DNA of 64,000 bases. It comes from HXMU1420-13 sp963691715 (GTDB taxonomy: Bacteria > Bacteroidota > Rhodothermia > Balneolales > Balneolaceae). Positions 26,508 to 36,292 of the stretch are shown in pieces. The notes below the pieces were generated by a model. The model made no database searches, was not told where the DNA came from, and was given only the letters and a program-made list of their open reading frames with translations. The number at the start of each line of letters is the position of its first letter. The first letter of the stretch is position 1. The stretch covers positions 186,001-250,000 of the forward strand of contig OY829281.1 in the NCBI GenBank assembly GCA_963691715.1, written 5' to 3'. Made by a program: the position numbers and the translations under genes.

Positions 26508-29156
26508 ATGAGAGAAAAAAAATCCATACCGATACTAGGAATCGATGAACGGTTTAACGAACGGCAACAAATACCAGGGATTGCTAAACAACTGTTAGGA
26601 GTACGACCCAATGGATTAGAAGAGTATCCAAATTGGGTTCCTATACCTAATCCTGACGATCTAAAAAATACAGCTCATACCCCCTTTACTCATGCCAATG
26701 GATTACATATAGTAAAGCTTTTTTGGCATATACGTTCCAGAGTAGGGAAACATGGAACCGATGGTAGTCTTAAAAGGCTAGTGGTCGTTTTTAATACTGG
26801 TGTTATAGAACTCATAGATCCTGATAAAGATACAGGATGGGTAACCGTTGCATCATACACGATTTCAAGTAGTGATTCTGGAGCTTGGGGCGCAAGTTTT
26901 ACTCAAATGTATGATACGGGATACCTTGCAATAACAAAGGGCGGGGTGCCACAAGGAGATTATTTTGTTGAAGATGATTTAATTGTTCCATTTATATTTC
27001 CAGAGTTGCCAATTATGAGGTCTTGGATTCAGCGTTCTAATGATTCTTATACCCAAGAGATTTTAGATAGTGGAGATCACAGAGGTTACAAAGATGGTAG
27101 ATTTTTTATTCGTTATGCGTTTCGTCTTCGAGACGGTAGGTTAGTAAAACATTCCTTGCCTGAACTTTTTACTTGTTCTGTATATGATCAAGGAGATGGA
27201 ACTTATAAAACTACATATCCAGTATTATACATGGAAGGGTATGGACAAACTTCTGTACCATCTAATTTTGAATATTGGAAAGATAAAATTTTGGGTGTTA
27301 CAGTACTAATGAGCGAATTCACAAACGGTGAAGGGTTTTCAAAGCTAGAAGAGTATCTTTCTAAGACTGTATGGTATGAATTAGCAACTTTTGATTTTAT
27401 AGATGTTCTCGAAGCTGAGGAAAATAATAGATGGAAAACAATCACAAGTAATGAGAATACATTTTCTAGTCTTGCAGTTGCAAATATAGACAATGGTACT
27501 CATCATATAAGAGCACATTCGGTCTGCGATAGTTTTAATTCTAGGGTCATGCTTGGCACTGAAAAAGTTGATTTTGCTCTTCCTATAAATCAAAAAGAGG
27601 GGTTATATCGAAATTTTATAGTAATGGACTCTGATGGATTAAAAGTTACTGGCGAATATCCTTGGTTAGATGGGTGTAATGTAACGGTTACCAATATAAG
27701 TGGATCAATTAGTAATATTAATGTATCTCATAATACGCATGATATTTTAATTTCCTACACAGCCACAGGGTCTTGGGATGCACGCATTGAGGTTAGAAAT
27801 ACTTACGCTAAAAGTTTTTATATCAATGTGTCAAGTACTGACTTTAGCCAAGCAGGGTTTGATTTGGAAAGAACTGTCTTAGATATTTCAAATTATGTAG
27901 AGATTATATCTGATGGTGTAGGGGTAGCTTTAGAGCGAAAGTTTCAAATTGAAGTGAGCCTTGAAACTGACTATGGAAACTTTACACGATATACTCAGGA
28001 ATTTACAACTTATACTGACAGTACTGGACTTTGGTATCCTTCTGGGTCAATAATTGGGTATCCAGATAATAGAGTAAAAAAGATTAGCATATATGCTGAT
28101 TTACCGAATGCTGTTTCTTTAATTATGCAACATCAGTATTCGTCTAAAGCAAAAAGTTCAGAAAAAGGTAATTTTAGTTTTTTATATCGCTTATCTGAAA
28201 AAATTTGGAACGGTTCTAATGTAGGTTATTCTTGGTTATATCCACCAACTACAGGGAACCAAAAAATTTTACTGTCTACTAATAAAGTTCGAGCAAGTGA
28301 AGTAAATAGTCTATTATCGTATCCAAGTAAGTTGGTTTACCATATAGGAAATGGATATTCCAGAGTTACAGGATTTGCCGTTAATGCTTTGGAAGTTTCA
28401 CAAGGGCAATTTGGACAATATCCTCTATTTGTATTTAAAGAAGATTCTATATGGGCCCTAGAGCAATCGTCCAGCGCAGAGGTTGTATTCTCATCTATAT
28501 CTCCTATAGATGCCTCCATTGGTGTGGACAATGAGGAAAACATAGAGACGATAAGCAACGTGATTTTTTTTGCTAATTCTAAAGGGATATATCAATTGGC
28601 TGGGTCGGTACCTAAACGAATATCAGAACCCGTTAAATCTATACATTCTAATATTCAAACATTAGGATCTATTCGAACCGATGATGACAGAGAATTACTT
28701 GTAGCTGTTGGTAGTACGATATATAGATATTCATTGAAGTACAGACGTTGGTATCAAAGCGAAGGTAACATTCATTATTTTTTTAAGAATGTTGAGCATC
28801 TCTATGGCTTAAACGATTTGGGAAAAATCATAGATTTTGAAACCGATTCTGGAACAGTAGTACCAATGATTATTGAATTAGAAGATATTCATTTTGGACA
28901 CCCAGATTACTTAAAACGATTTTTTTATTTCTATTTAAGAGGTAATGTAGAGACCGCCTCGAATTATTTATATAGAGCAACACTTGGGGGAAAAAACTTT
29001 GATACGACAACTAAAAAATATCTTTACCCGAAGTTTAAAAGTATTGCTAAAGCTTCCCTATTAATACATACCGATAATGAGGTAGGTAAGCATCAGATTG
29101 AAGGTATAGATACTGAATACAGCATAAGGTATAAAAGAAAGCGAGGTTCAATATGA
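26508..29156 (+). CDS. Tail nozzle/stabilisation protein
   Basis: 882 residues. The C-terminal half carries a segment FKEDSIWALEQSSS...GVDNEENIETISNVIFFANSKGIYQLAG, a pattern of podoviral tail tubular B / P22 gp10-like stabilisation proteins, where short beta-blades (DSIWAL, KGIYQL) form a propeller around the tail channel. N-terminal region starts with ERQQIPGIAKQLLGVRPNG, also family-like. Overlaps the next gene by four bases. Confidence 0.75.
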   Translation: MREKKSIPILGIDERFNERQQIPGIAKQLLGVRPNGLEEYPNWVPIPNPDDLKNTAHTPFTHANGLHIVKLFWHIRSRVGKHGTDGSLKRLVVVFNTGVIELIDPDKDTGWVTVASYTISSSDSGAWGASFTQMYDTGYLAITKGGVPQGDYFVEDDLIVPFIFPELPIMRSWIQRSNDSYTQEILDSGDHRGYKDGRFFIRYAFRLRDGRLVKHSLPELFTCSVYDQGDGTYKTTYPVLYMEGYGQTSVPSNFEYWKDKILGVTVLMSEFTNGEGFSKLEEYLSKTVWYELATFDFIDVLEAEENNRWKTITSNENTFSSLAVANIDNGTHHIRAHSVCDSFNSRVMLGTEKVDFALPINQKEGLYRNFIVMDSDGLKVTGEYPWLDGCNVTVTNISGSISNINVSHNTHDILISYTATGSWDARIEVRNTYAKSFYINVSSTDFSQAGFDLERTVLDISNYVEIISDGVGVALERKFQIEVSLETDYGNFTRYTQEFTTYTDSTGLWYPSGSIIGYPDNRVKKISIYADLPNAVSLIMQHQYSSKAKSSEKGNFSFLYRLSEKIWNGSNVGYSWLYPPTTGNQKILLSTNKVRASEVNSLLSYPSKLVYHIGNGYSRVTGFAVNALEVSQGQFGQYPLFVFKEDSIWALEQSSSAEVVFSSISPIDASIGVDNEENIETISNVIFFANSKGIYQLAGSVPKRISEPVKSIHSNIQTLGSIRTDDDRELLVAVGSTIYRYSLKYRRWYQSEGNIHYFFKNVEHLYGLNDLGKIIDFETDSGTVVPMIIELEDIHFGHPDYLKRFFYFYLRGNVETASNYLYRATLGGKNFDTTTKKYLYPKFKSIAKASLLIHTDNEVGKHQIEGIDTEYSIRYKRKRGSI

Positions 29157-29728
29157 TTGGATACCAAAAAGACCAAAAAAGATCGATTACAGCCGTGCCT
29201 ACAGAAAATATAGATGGGATGGTTGTATTAGCAGAAGTATATGATGCCGATGGGGCCTATAAAGGTATAGCAAATGCTGTAAAGCCTGTGCCAGAAACAG
29301 CATCTGTAGTTATGACAATTCAAAACGGAAGTGTTCAAACAGTCGATATTACTGTTAATATATCGGGTAAAATGAGGTATGAACACTCAGTAGCATACAC
29401 TCCTATTACTTCTCAAATAATTACTGCACAGATAGATCAGGGTAAAGAGTATGTAATAAATTTTGACATGCTTGACTATGATGACATAAAGGTAGAGACG
29501 ACAGGATGGGTAAACTATGTTCATTTGTTAAGTCAAAAAATTGAAAAGAGTCAGTTTACTTCCCTCGTTGGTGTTGTAGTTGGGGGTGCTGAACAAGTAG
29601 AGGTATCTATTCCTTGCGATTTTCGATTTCTTGAACCAGGCGAATATGTCTTACTTTTCAATGCGGAAGGTTATGGGATAATTGGTGAAGATGTGTTGGT
29701 AATTAAGGATCTCTCAGATGTAATCTGA
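29153..29728 (+). CDS. Phage tail protein of unknown function
   Basis: 191 residues, beta-rich, with alternating hydrophobic strands (ASVVMTIQNGSVQTVDITVNI) and no recognised motif. Start overlaps the nozzle stop (ATGA) and its own stop overlaps the next ATG, so it is translationally coupled on both sides. Likely a fibre-attachment or nozzle-associated protein by context. Confidence 0.5.
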   Translation: MIGYQKDQKRSITAVPTENIDGMVVLAEVYDADGAYKGIANAVKPVPETASVVMTIQNGSVQTVDITVNISGKMRYEHSVAYTPITSQIITAQIDQGKEYVINFDMLDYDDIKVETTGWVNYVHLLSQKIEKSQFTSLVGVVVGGAEQVEVSIPCDFRFLEPGEYVLLFNAEGYGIIGEDVLVIKDLSDVI

Positions 29729-30132
29729 TGCGTAGTTTGCATTCATTAACTTTAAAAAAGCCATATACTCATCGAGTAAATGGTTTGGTATCTAATATAT
29801 TAACAGGAATAGAAGTATTGGATATTATCAGCATGGCAACTGATAATAGTTTTAGTATTTCAAAAAAAAAACCAACTACTCTTCGATCTTCATTGGTAGA
29901 GGGAATTGGAATTATTAACTTATATAAACTAGAAGCTGGGGGTGTAGCAACTCTCAAAGACCTATCCTTGAGAAATATCGAAGGATTTAAGGTAGCCTAC
30001 CTAGATGGTAAGAAGGTTCAAACATTAAAGCGATTTGTAGGAGATATCACTTCGGAATACCTCTACTTAATGGAGTATCCGGGTGGATATGTCTTATCAC
30101 TTAATGATGAACTTCTTGCATTTAGTATATAA
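29728..30132 (+). CDS. Small phage tail protein
   Basis: 134 residues, beta-rich, ending in YPGGYVLSLNDELLAFSI. No family recognised. It is sandwiched with overlaps between the tail protein at 29153 and the long fibre at 30132, so co-translation is expected; an attachment role for the fibre is a reasonable guess. Confidence 0.5.
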   Translation: MRSLHSLTLKKPYTHRVNGLVSNILTGIEVLDIISMATDNSFSISKKKPTTLRSSLVEGIGIINLYKLEAGGVATLKDLSLRNIEGFKVAYLDGKKVQTLKRFVGDITSEYLYLMEYPGGYVLSLNDELLAFSI

Positions 30133-33100
30133 TGGCCATCTTACAAAAAGATAATATTCTCGATAATGATTTATTAAGTTCGATAGATTCTGACGATGAA
30201 TTACTCATTCTCACTACTGATAACGGACAGAATGCAATAAAAAGAGCCTTTATTTCTACCCTAGAAGAAGGCTTAGGAATTAATGTAATATCAGTTGATA
30301 TACTAGATTTAAAAAGTAATGATTCAGATCAACAAGGATTAATAGATCAAGCTAATCAAGCCATAGCTCAAGCTGAAAGTGATTTATCAGATGCAGAAGG
30401 TAGAATTGCTCAAGCCGAGCTCGATATTCAGGGAGAGTCTATTCGAATATCAGATGCTGAGTTAAAGATAACAGATGCTGAAAATCGTATCAATAATGCT
30501 GAAATCCAGATACAATCAGCAATTGAAAATACCCATCTTCTTAAACTTGAACTTGATACAATCATTCAAAGTTCAGAACATCAATTAATTACAGCTAAAC
30601 AAAGGCTTGCAGATGCTGAGACTGAGATTGACGAAGCAAAAAATCGCATAGATTCTGCAGAAGCAGCGATTGTTAGTAATGAAGTAAGATTAGCGAACGC
30701 TGAAATTACGTTGAGTAATTCAGAAATTGAGATTCAGGACGCAAAAAATAGGCTTGATTTAGCAGAAGCAAGTATTGGGGGGATTGATGGTAGGGTTACC
30801 ACTACTGAAACACTTATTGAACAAACAAATAATTCCATTACGTTACTGGCCCTAGAAATAGATGTAGTGAATCAGGGTACAGAACAAAGGGTAATTGAAA
30901 ACGAGGCATCGATCACTGTCAATGCTAATGAAATTGCCCTTAAGGCCACTCAGTCCGAAGTTGATGTTATTGAGCAGAGGGTTACCACCGCCGAGGCATC
31001 GATCACGGTCAACGCCAACGAAATTGCTTTGAAGGCTTCTCAGTCCGAGGTTGATGTTATTGAGCAAAGGGTTACGACTGCCGAGGCATCGATCACGGTC
31101 AACGCCAATGAAATTGCTCTTAAAGCTTCCCAGTCCGAAGTTGATGTCATTGAGCAAAGGGTTACGACTGCCGAGGCATCGATCACAGTCAACACTACTG
31201 AAATTGCTCTTAAGGCCACACAGTCTGAGGTTGATGTTATTGAGCAGAGGGTTACCACCGCCGAGGCATCCATCACGGTCAACGCCAATGAGATTGCCCT
31301 TAAAGCTTCCCAGTCCGAAGTTGATGTCATTGAACAGAGGGTTACCACCGCCGAGGCATCGATTACAGTCAACACTACTGAAATTGCTTTAAAGGCCACT
31401 CAGTCCGAGGTTGATGTCATTGAACAGAGGGTTACCACCGCCGAAGCTTCGATCACGGTCAACGCCAATGAGATTGCTTTGAAGGCTTCTCAGTCCGAAG
31501 TTGATGTCATTGAACAGAGGGTTACCACCGCTGAGGCATCGATCACAGTCAACGCCAATGAGATTGCTCTTAAAGCTTCCCAGTCTGAAGTTGATGTCAT
31601 TGAGCAGAGGGTTACCACCGCCGAGGCATCGATCACAGTCAACGCCAATGAGATTGCTCTTAAAGCTTCCCAGTCTGAAGTTGATGTCATTGAGCAGAGG
31701 GTTACCACCGCCGAGGCATCCATCACGGTCAACGCCAATGAGATTGCTTTAAAGGCCACTCAGTCCGAGGTTGATATACTTACAGGACGTGTAGATGTAG
31801 CTGAAACAAGTATTACTCAAAATGCCGAAAAAATACTTTTAGTTGCTTATGAGATTGATACCATTGCACAGGGATCCGAAGAACGTATATCAACAAATCG
31901 TTCGTCTATTGAAGTAAATTCTACCGAAATTGCTCTTAAAGCTTCCCAGTCTGAGGTTGATGTCATTGAGCAAAGGGTTACCACCGCAGAGGCATCGATC
32001 ACGGTCAATGCCAATGAGATTGCTTTGAAGGCTTCTCAATCTGAGGTTGATGTCATTGAGCAAAGGGTTACGGATGCTGAGACTTCAATTATCCAAACAG
32101 CATCCTCAATTACATTACTTGCTCTGGAAATGGATATTTTTACTCAGGGCACAGAACAAAGGGTAATTGAAAACGAGGCATCGATCACGGTCAACGCCAA
32201 CGAAATTGCCCTTAAGGCCACTCAGTCCGAAGTTGATGTCATTGAACAGAGGGTTACCACCGCCGAGGCATCCATCACGGTCAACGCCAATGAAATTGCT
32301 CTTAAGGCCACTCAGTCCGAAGTTGATGTTATTGAGCAGAGGGTTACCACCGCCGAGGCATCCATCACGGTCAACGCCAATGAGATTGCCCTTAAAGCTT
32401 CCCAGTCCGAAGTTGATGTTATTGAGCAGAGGGTTACCACCGCCGAGGCATCGATTACAGTCAACACTACTGAAATTGCTCTTAAGGCCACACAGTCTGA
32501 GGTTGATGTTATTGAGCAGAGGGTTACCACCGCCGAGGCATCGATTACAGTCAACACTACTGAAATTGCTCTTAAGGCCACACAGTCTGAGGTTGATGTT
32601 ATTGAACAGAGGGTTACCACCGCTGAGGCATCGATTACAGTCAACACTACTGAAATTGCCCTTAAGGCCACTCAGTCCGAGGTTGATATACTTACAGGAC
32701 GTGTAGATGTAGCTGAAACAAGTATTACTCAAAATGCCGAAAAAATACTTTTAGTTGCTTATGAGATTGATACCATTGCACAGGGATCCGAAGAACGTAT
32801 ATCAACAAATCGTTCGTCTATTGAAGTAAATTCTACCGAAATTGCCCTTAAGGCTTCCCAGTCTGAGGTTGATGTCATTGAGCAAAGGGTTACGGATGCT
32901 GAGACTTCAATTATCCAAACAGCATCCTCAATTACATTACTTGCTTTGGAAATGGATATTCTTACTCAGGGTACAGAAGAAAGGGTAATTGAAAACGAAG
33001 CTTCGATTACGGTCAACGCCAATGAAATAGCTTTGAAGGCTTCCCAGAATGATCTTGATCAAGCAAATAATAGTATTTCAAATAATACTTCTGCTATAAA

Positions 33101-34385
33101 TGTTGAAAAAGATAGAATTAGTTTATTGTCTAGGTCTGTTGATTTTAACTATGCAGTTTCTGGAACCCTTTCAAGTGTAAATTCTGCATCATTTAAAGTT
33201 CTTGACGATTCAGCACAATTTGATGAGGATGTAGAACCAGGGTTTATGATTGAAATTGATTCAGGAGTTATACAGACATTTAGCATTTTAAGCGTAGATA
33301 ATTATGGACAACTTACCTTGGTTGATGATGGTCAAGATTTTGGTAGTATTTCTTCTGGTAATGCATATACGATTTATAATACTGCACAGATTGCACAGTC
33401 TCAAATACTCATAAATGCCAATCAGATAATCAGTAAAGTAGGTAATGATCAGGTGGCTTCACAGCTCACCCAAAATATGGAAGGGTTTGTTTTCGCTTCA
33501 AATTATTTAAAAAGCCAAGATTGGGATGGAGAAATTAATTCAGATGGGATAATGACGAATAATGGGACAAAAGGGTGGGCGTTTGATAAGGAAGGTAAAG
33601 CCTCTTTTAAAGAGTTAGCTATTGCTGGATTTGATGTTGATCCTCAAAATTCTAGTGATTCGATGATTGCAGGTGATTTAGAGATACAAGGAGGTGATTC
33701 TCCAAGTATAAAAATTAAACAAGGCGGGTATTATACAGCCGTTGAAATAGATGATAGTGAAAAAGTATTTGATGATGGTTCTGCATTGCCAACTAATGGA
33801 AATGTGTTTACAGGGGATTCAGATTATTTAAATACCTATGTTGATCCGGCTATATGTGATATAACCTATTTGACAGGATTTATGCTAATTAGTAGTCAAA
33901 TAAAAATCGAGATCCACAATGTTTCCGCTGTTACAACAACTACCATTGTTATAGCATTAGAAGCAAAAAATGGAGGGGGAAACTGGACAGAGATTGATCG
34001 AACATACAGTAATGGAGCGGTAAATATTTCTAATACTGGAATAATTACTGTTAATTACAAGGAACCCATTGTATTTCCAATGTCAGGCGATTACACTGAA
34101 CTACGATTTAAAGTCTGGGCTAAAGATACTACTCCTGGTATTGATCATTTAAGTGTACATTCCATAAAAGGAGGTTCTGGTTTTATGCGTTCAGGGATTA
34201 ATAAAAATAGAATTTTCAGCACTTTCTTATCGGCAGGATGGAGTATGAATATATATGATCGTTACAATTCTGATCAAAGAGGTGAATTGTTTATTGAATC
34301 TATTGGTAATGAAATGAAATTAAAGGTAAAATTTTATCGAGAGGATGGTACGACTAAGACCGTCGAAATTGCTAATGATACTTGA
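30132..34385 (+). CDS. Long tail fibre with 30-residue coiled-coil repeats
   Basis: 1417 residues. Residues 60-250 are helical coiled coil (A/D/E-rich); about residues 250-970 consist of tandem near-identical 30-residue units of the form VDVIEQRVTTAEASITVNAN plus EIALKASQSE, interrupted by longer variant units; the last 400 residues are beta-rich and probably form the adhesive or attachment part (FMRSGINKNRIFS). This is the shaft of a trimeric fibre. The start is coupled to the preceding stop. Long reverse-strand frames across the repeats are artefacts of the repetition. Confidence 0.8.
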   Translation: MAILQKDNILDNDLLSSIDSDDELLILTTDNGQNAIKRAFISTLEEGLGINVISVDILDLKSNDSDQQGLIDQANQAIAQAESDLSDAEGRIAQAELDIQGESIRISDAELKITDAENRINNAEIQIQSAIENTHLLKLELDTIIQSSEHQLITAKQRLADAETEIDEAKNRIDSAEAAIVSNEVRLANAEITLSNSEIEIQDAKNRLDLAEASIGGIDGRVTTTETLIEQTNNSITLLALEIDVVNQGTEQRVIENEASITVNANEIALKATQSEVDVIEQRVTTAEASITVNANEIALKASQSEVDVIEQRVTTAEASITVNANEIALKASQSEVDVIEQRVTTAEASITVNTTEIALKATQSEVDVIEQRVTTAEASITVNANEIALKASQSEVDVIEQRVTTAEASITVNTTEIALKATQSEVDVIEQRVTTAEASITVNANEIALKASQSEVDVIEQRVTTAEASITVNANEIALKASQSEVDVIEQRVTTAEASITVNANEIALKASQSEVDVIEQRVTTAEASITVNANEIALKATQSEVDILTGRVDVAETSITQNAEKILLVAYEIDTIAQGSEERISTNRSSIEVNSTEIALKASQSEVDVIEQRVTTAEASITVNANEIALKASQSEVDVIEQRVTDAETSIIQTASSITLLALEMDIFTQGTEQRVIENEASITVNANEIALKATQSEVDVIEQRVTTAEASITVNANEIALKATQSEVDVIEQRVTTAEASITVNANEIALKASQSEVDVIEQRVTTAEASITVNTTEIALKATQSEVDVIEQRVTTAEASITVNTTEIALKATQSEVDVIEQRVTTAEASITVNTTEIALKATQSEVDILTGRVDVAETSITQNAEKILLVAYEIDTIAQGSEERISTNRSSIEVNSTEIALKASQSEVDVIEQRVTDAETSIIQTASSITLLALEMDILTQGTEERVIENEASITVNANEIALKASQNDLDQANNSISNNTSAINVEKDRISLLSRSVDFNYAVSGTLSSVNSASFKVLDDSAQFDEDVEPGFMIEIDSGVIQTFSILSVDNYGQLTLVDDGQDFGSISSGNAYTIYNTAQIAQSQILINANQIISKVGNDQVASQLTQNMEGFVFASNYLKSQDWDGEINSDGIMTNNGTKGWAFDKEGKASFKELAIAGFDVDPQNSSDSMIAGDLEIQGGDSPSIKIKQGGYYTAVEIDDSEKVFDDGSALPTNGNVFTGDSDYLNTYVDPAICDITYLTGFMLISSQIKIEIHNVSAVTTTTIVIALEAKNGGGNWTEIDRTYSNGAVNISNTGIITVNYKEPIVFPMSGDYTELRFKVWAKDTTPGIDHLSVHSIKGGSGFMRSGINKNRIFSTFLSAGWSMNIYDRYNSDQRGELFIESIGNEMKLKVKFYREDGTTKTVEIANDT
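30900..31770 (+). repeat. Tandem 90-bp repeats, block 1
   Basis: About ten units of 90 bp (GAGGCATC or a close variant recurs at 30903, 30993, 31083 and so on to 31713) encode the fibre shaft. Units fall into two alleles, encoding NANEIALKA(S/T) or NTTEIALKA, in mixed order, with many silent differences; this is the pattern left by recombination and gene conversion among units. Confidence 0.9.
31769..33040 (+). repeat. Duplicated super-unit and 90-bp repeats, block 2
   Basis: A segment of about 165 bp beginning GTTGATATACTTACAGGACG at 31769 returns almost unchanged at 32681. Another beginning GTTACGGATGCTGAGAC at about 32065 returns at about 32888. Between them lie about six more 90-bp units (from 32174). 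The whole block therefore arose by duplicating a composite unit. Confidence 0.85.
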
Positions 34386-34455
34386 TAATTGAGTATAATT
34401 ATTACTAGATTAATGACATGGCTGTGAAGGTTGAGAAATCTCAACCTAAGAATAT

Positions 34456-36288
34456 ATGTCCACCTTACCAGTACGGTCAACCTTACAATTTCTTCCAAGC
34501 AGAGGTAACTTATCTAAAAGCGTTGTTTCGGTTACTCGTGGATCTAAAGCAACGCTTGTCAATAAATTTAAAAAGATTCAAGAGGTTGATCATAATGTGC
34601 CTCGACTTGATCATGATCCCCTAAGAGGAGAGTTGCTTGGGCTTACAATAGAAGAGCCTCGAACTAATTTGATAAAAGCATCTGAGTTTTTTGATTGGGG
34701 TGGGTGGTCAAAAACTAGAGGGCAAGTTATACCTAATCAAGCTATTGCCCCTGATGGGAAGTCTAGCGCTGATAAATACGAAACAGTAGTAGCAGGAAAC
34801 ACTCTTATTAACGAATCTGTTTCAACAGGTAATCTATCAAACCGTACTTACACATGGAGCATTTGGTTAAAATCTGATGACCCAAATGTTACAGCTACTC
34901 TTTTTATGTATGGTACAACAGGTGTTGAAGATGTTGCGCATAATTCAAATATTGATGTGTATGGAGAGTGGAAGCGAGTTACGCTTACAAAGACTTTTAA
35001 TAGCTCAATGGTCAGCACTAGCTTAACTGCAAGAGTAGATGTTAGGCGAACCGATACATCTACATCAAATGTTGGAGATTATTTGCTGTTGTGGGGCGCA
35101 CAACTCGAAGAAGGTTCTTACCCAACTACATACATTCCAACACTACCCACGTTTGTTTCAAGAGCATCAACTAAAAAATATGTAGATGCACATGGTATCA
35201 TGCAAACAGCCAGTATTGATGAAGAAGTTAACAATCACCATGAATTTATAGACGGGCAATGGGTTGACTCGGGGCAACTTTTGGAAGGGAGTGCTACGAA
35301 TTTATTTATAAATTCAAATATACATTCTTATGTGGGGCCAAATATTACTTCAACAGCGGCAAGCTTTATAATGCCCGATGGGTTATTAGGTTCTACTTCT
35401 TATTTAACGAATACAAATTCTGGAAATAGATATGTAAGATGGAATTTTAACGGGCAAATAAATACAGAATACACTCTTTCTATTTACATATATCTTGTCA
35501 CAACTGGGACTAAGAATTTTCGACTAACAGCTAGAAATAATGCATTAAATCGAACTTATGGGGCATTGAACATAAGCTTAAAAAGTGGAAAGTGGAATAG
35601 AGTCAGTGTAACGCTTACGGGAAATACATTGGATACATCGCTCGCAATGGTTTTAGATAGCTTGGGAGCAGAGGCAATAGAATTTTTTGCTGTCCATGCT
35701 CAAGCAGAAGTAGGTCTTTACCCAACCTCCTACATCCCAACGTCAGGCTCACAAGTAACCCGATCTGCAGATATTTATTCAGTGGCAACGTCAACTCGAA
35801 GCGCAGATATTTGTGAAATTACAGGATCAGCTTTTTCCGATTTTTACAATCATGATGAAGGTACGTTCATAGTCGAAGCATCAAATAATGATTTAGGGGC
35901 AGGGACACTATGGCAACGATATTTGTATTTACTGGGTGAGACTTCAAATGATAGGATTCAAATACAAAGACGGGGAGCAAATGATCCAAATCTTCAAATA
36001 TTTATAGAAAAAGGTGGAATTACTGCTTCCAAAGTAATAACGAATGCACCATTAAATGAATTTTTCAAGATTGCTTTTGCAATAATGCCAGATGGAAACA
36101 CTATTCGATTTAGTGTAAATGGTGGCCCCGTTGAAAGTTTAATTGAAAGCAATAATTATACTAGCCGTTTTAACCGTCTACACATAGGACATGCTTCTGG
36201 AAACTATGTTCTAGGTGGGCATATCAAGAGTGTTATTTATTTCCCCGTAGCCCTTGAAGACCAATATCTAATCGATTTATCTAGTTAA
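34456..36288 (+). CDS. Fibre-tip / receptor-binding protein, paralogue 1
   Basis: 610 residues, paralogous to the next gene: both start with a related N-terminal attachment domain (GELLGLTIEEPRTNLIKAS), contain jelly-roll carbohydrate-binding-like modules (WSIWLKSDDPN), and share a near-identical stretch around STKKYVDAHGIMQTASIDEE and YPTSYIPTSGSQVTRS. The C-terminus looks like a LamG/concanavalin-type sandwich. Probably a receptor-binding tip attached to the fibre. No enzyme motif seen. A short frame starting at 34418 overlaps it and is not a gene. Confidence 0.7.
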   Translation: MSTLPVRSTLQFLPSRGNLSKSVVSVTRGSKATLVNKFKKIQEVDHNVPRLDHDPLRGELLGLTIEEPRTNLIKASEFFDWGGWSKTRGQVIPNQAIAPDGKSSADKYETVVAGNTLINESVSTGNLSNRTYTWSIWLKSDDPNVTATLFMYGTTGVEDVAHNSNIDVYGEWKRVTLTKTFNSSMVSTSLTARVDVRRTDTSTSNVGDYLLLWGAQLEEGSYPTTYIPTLPTFVSRASTKKYVDAHGIMQTASIDEEVNNHHEFIDGQWVDSGQLLEGSATNLFINSNIHSYVGPNITSTAASFIMPDGLLGSTSYLTNTNSGNRYVRWNFNGQINTEYTLSIYIYLVTTGTKNFRLTARNNALNRTYGALNISLKSGKWNRVSVTLTGNTLDTSLAMVLDSLGAEAIEFFAVHAQAEVGLYPTSYIPTSGSQVTRSADIYSVATSTRSADICEITGSAFSDFYNHDEGTFIVEASNNDLGAGTLWQRYLYLLGETSNDRIQIQRRGANDPNLQIFIEKGGITASKVITNAPLNEFFKIAFAIMPDGNTIRFSVNGGPVESLIESNNYTSRFNRLHIGHASGNYVLGGHIKSVIYFPVALEDQYLIDLSS

Positions 36289-36292
36289 TATT

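Noticed and set aside
30852..32732. Long open frames on the minus strand and in other plus frames over the fibre repeats
   Set aside because: They are created by the 90-bp periodicity (a multiple of three) and disappear where the repeats end.
30900..33040. CRISPR-like array in the 90-bp repeats
   Set aside because: The repeats are contiguous, in one open reading frame, without spacers, and encode coiled-coil units.
34418..34624. Short gene before tip paralogue 1
   Set aside because: Overlaps the start of the tip protein in another frame; the homologous N-terminus of paralogue 2 supports the frame from 34456.
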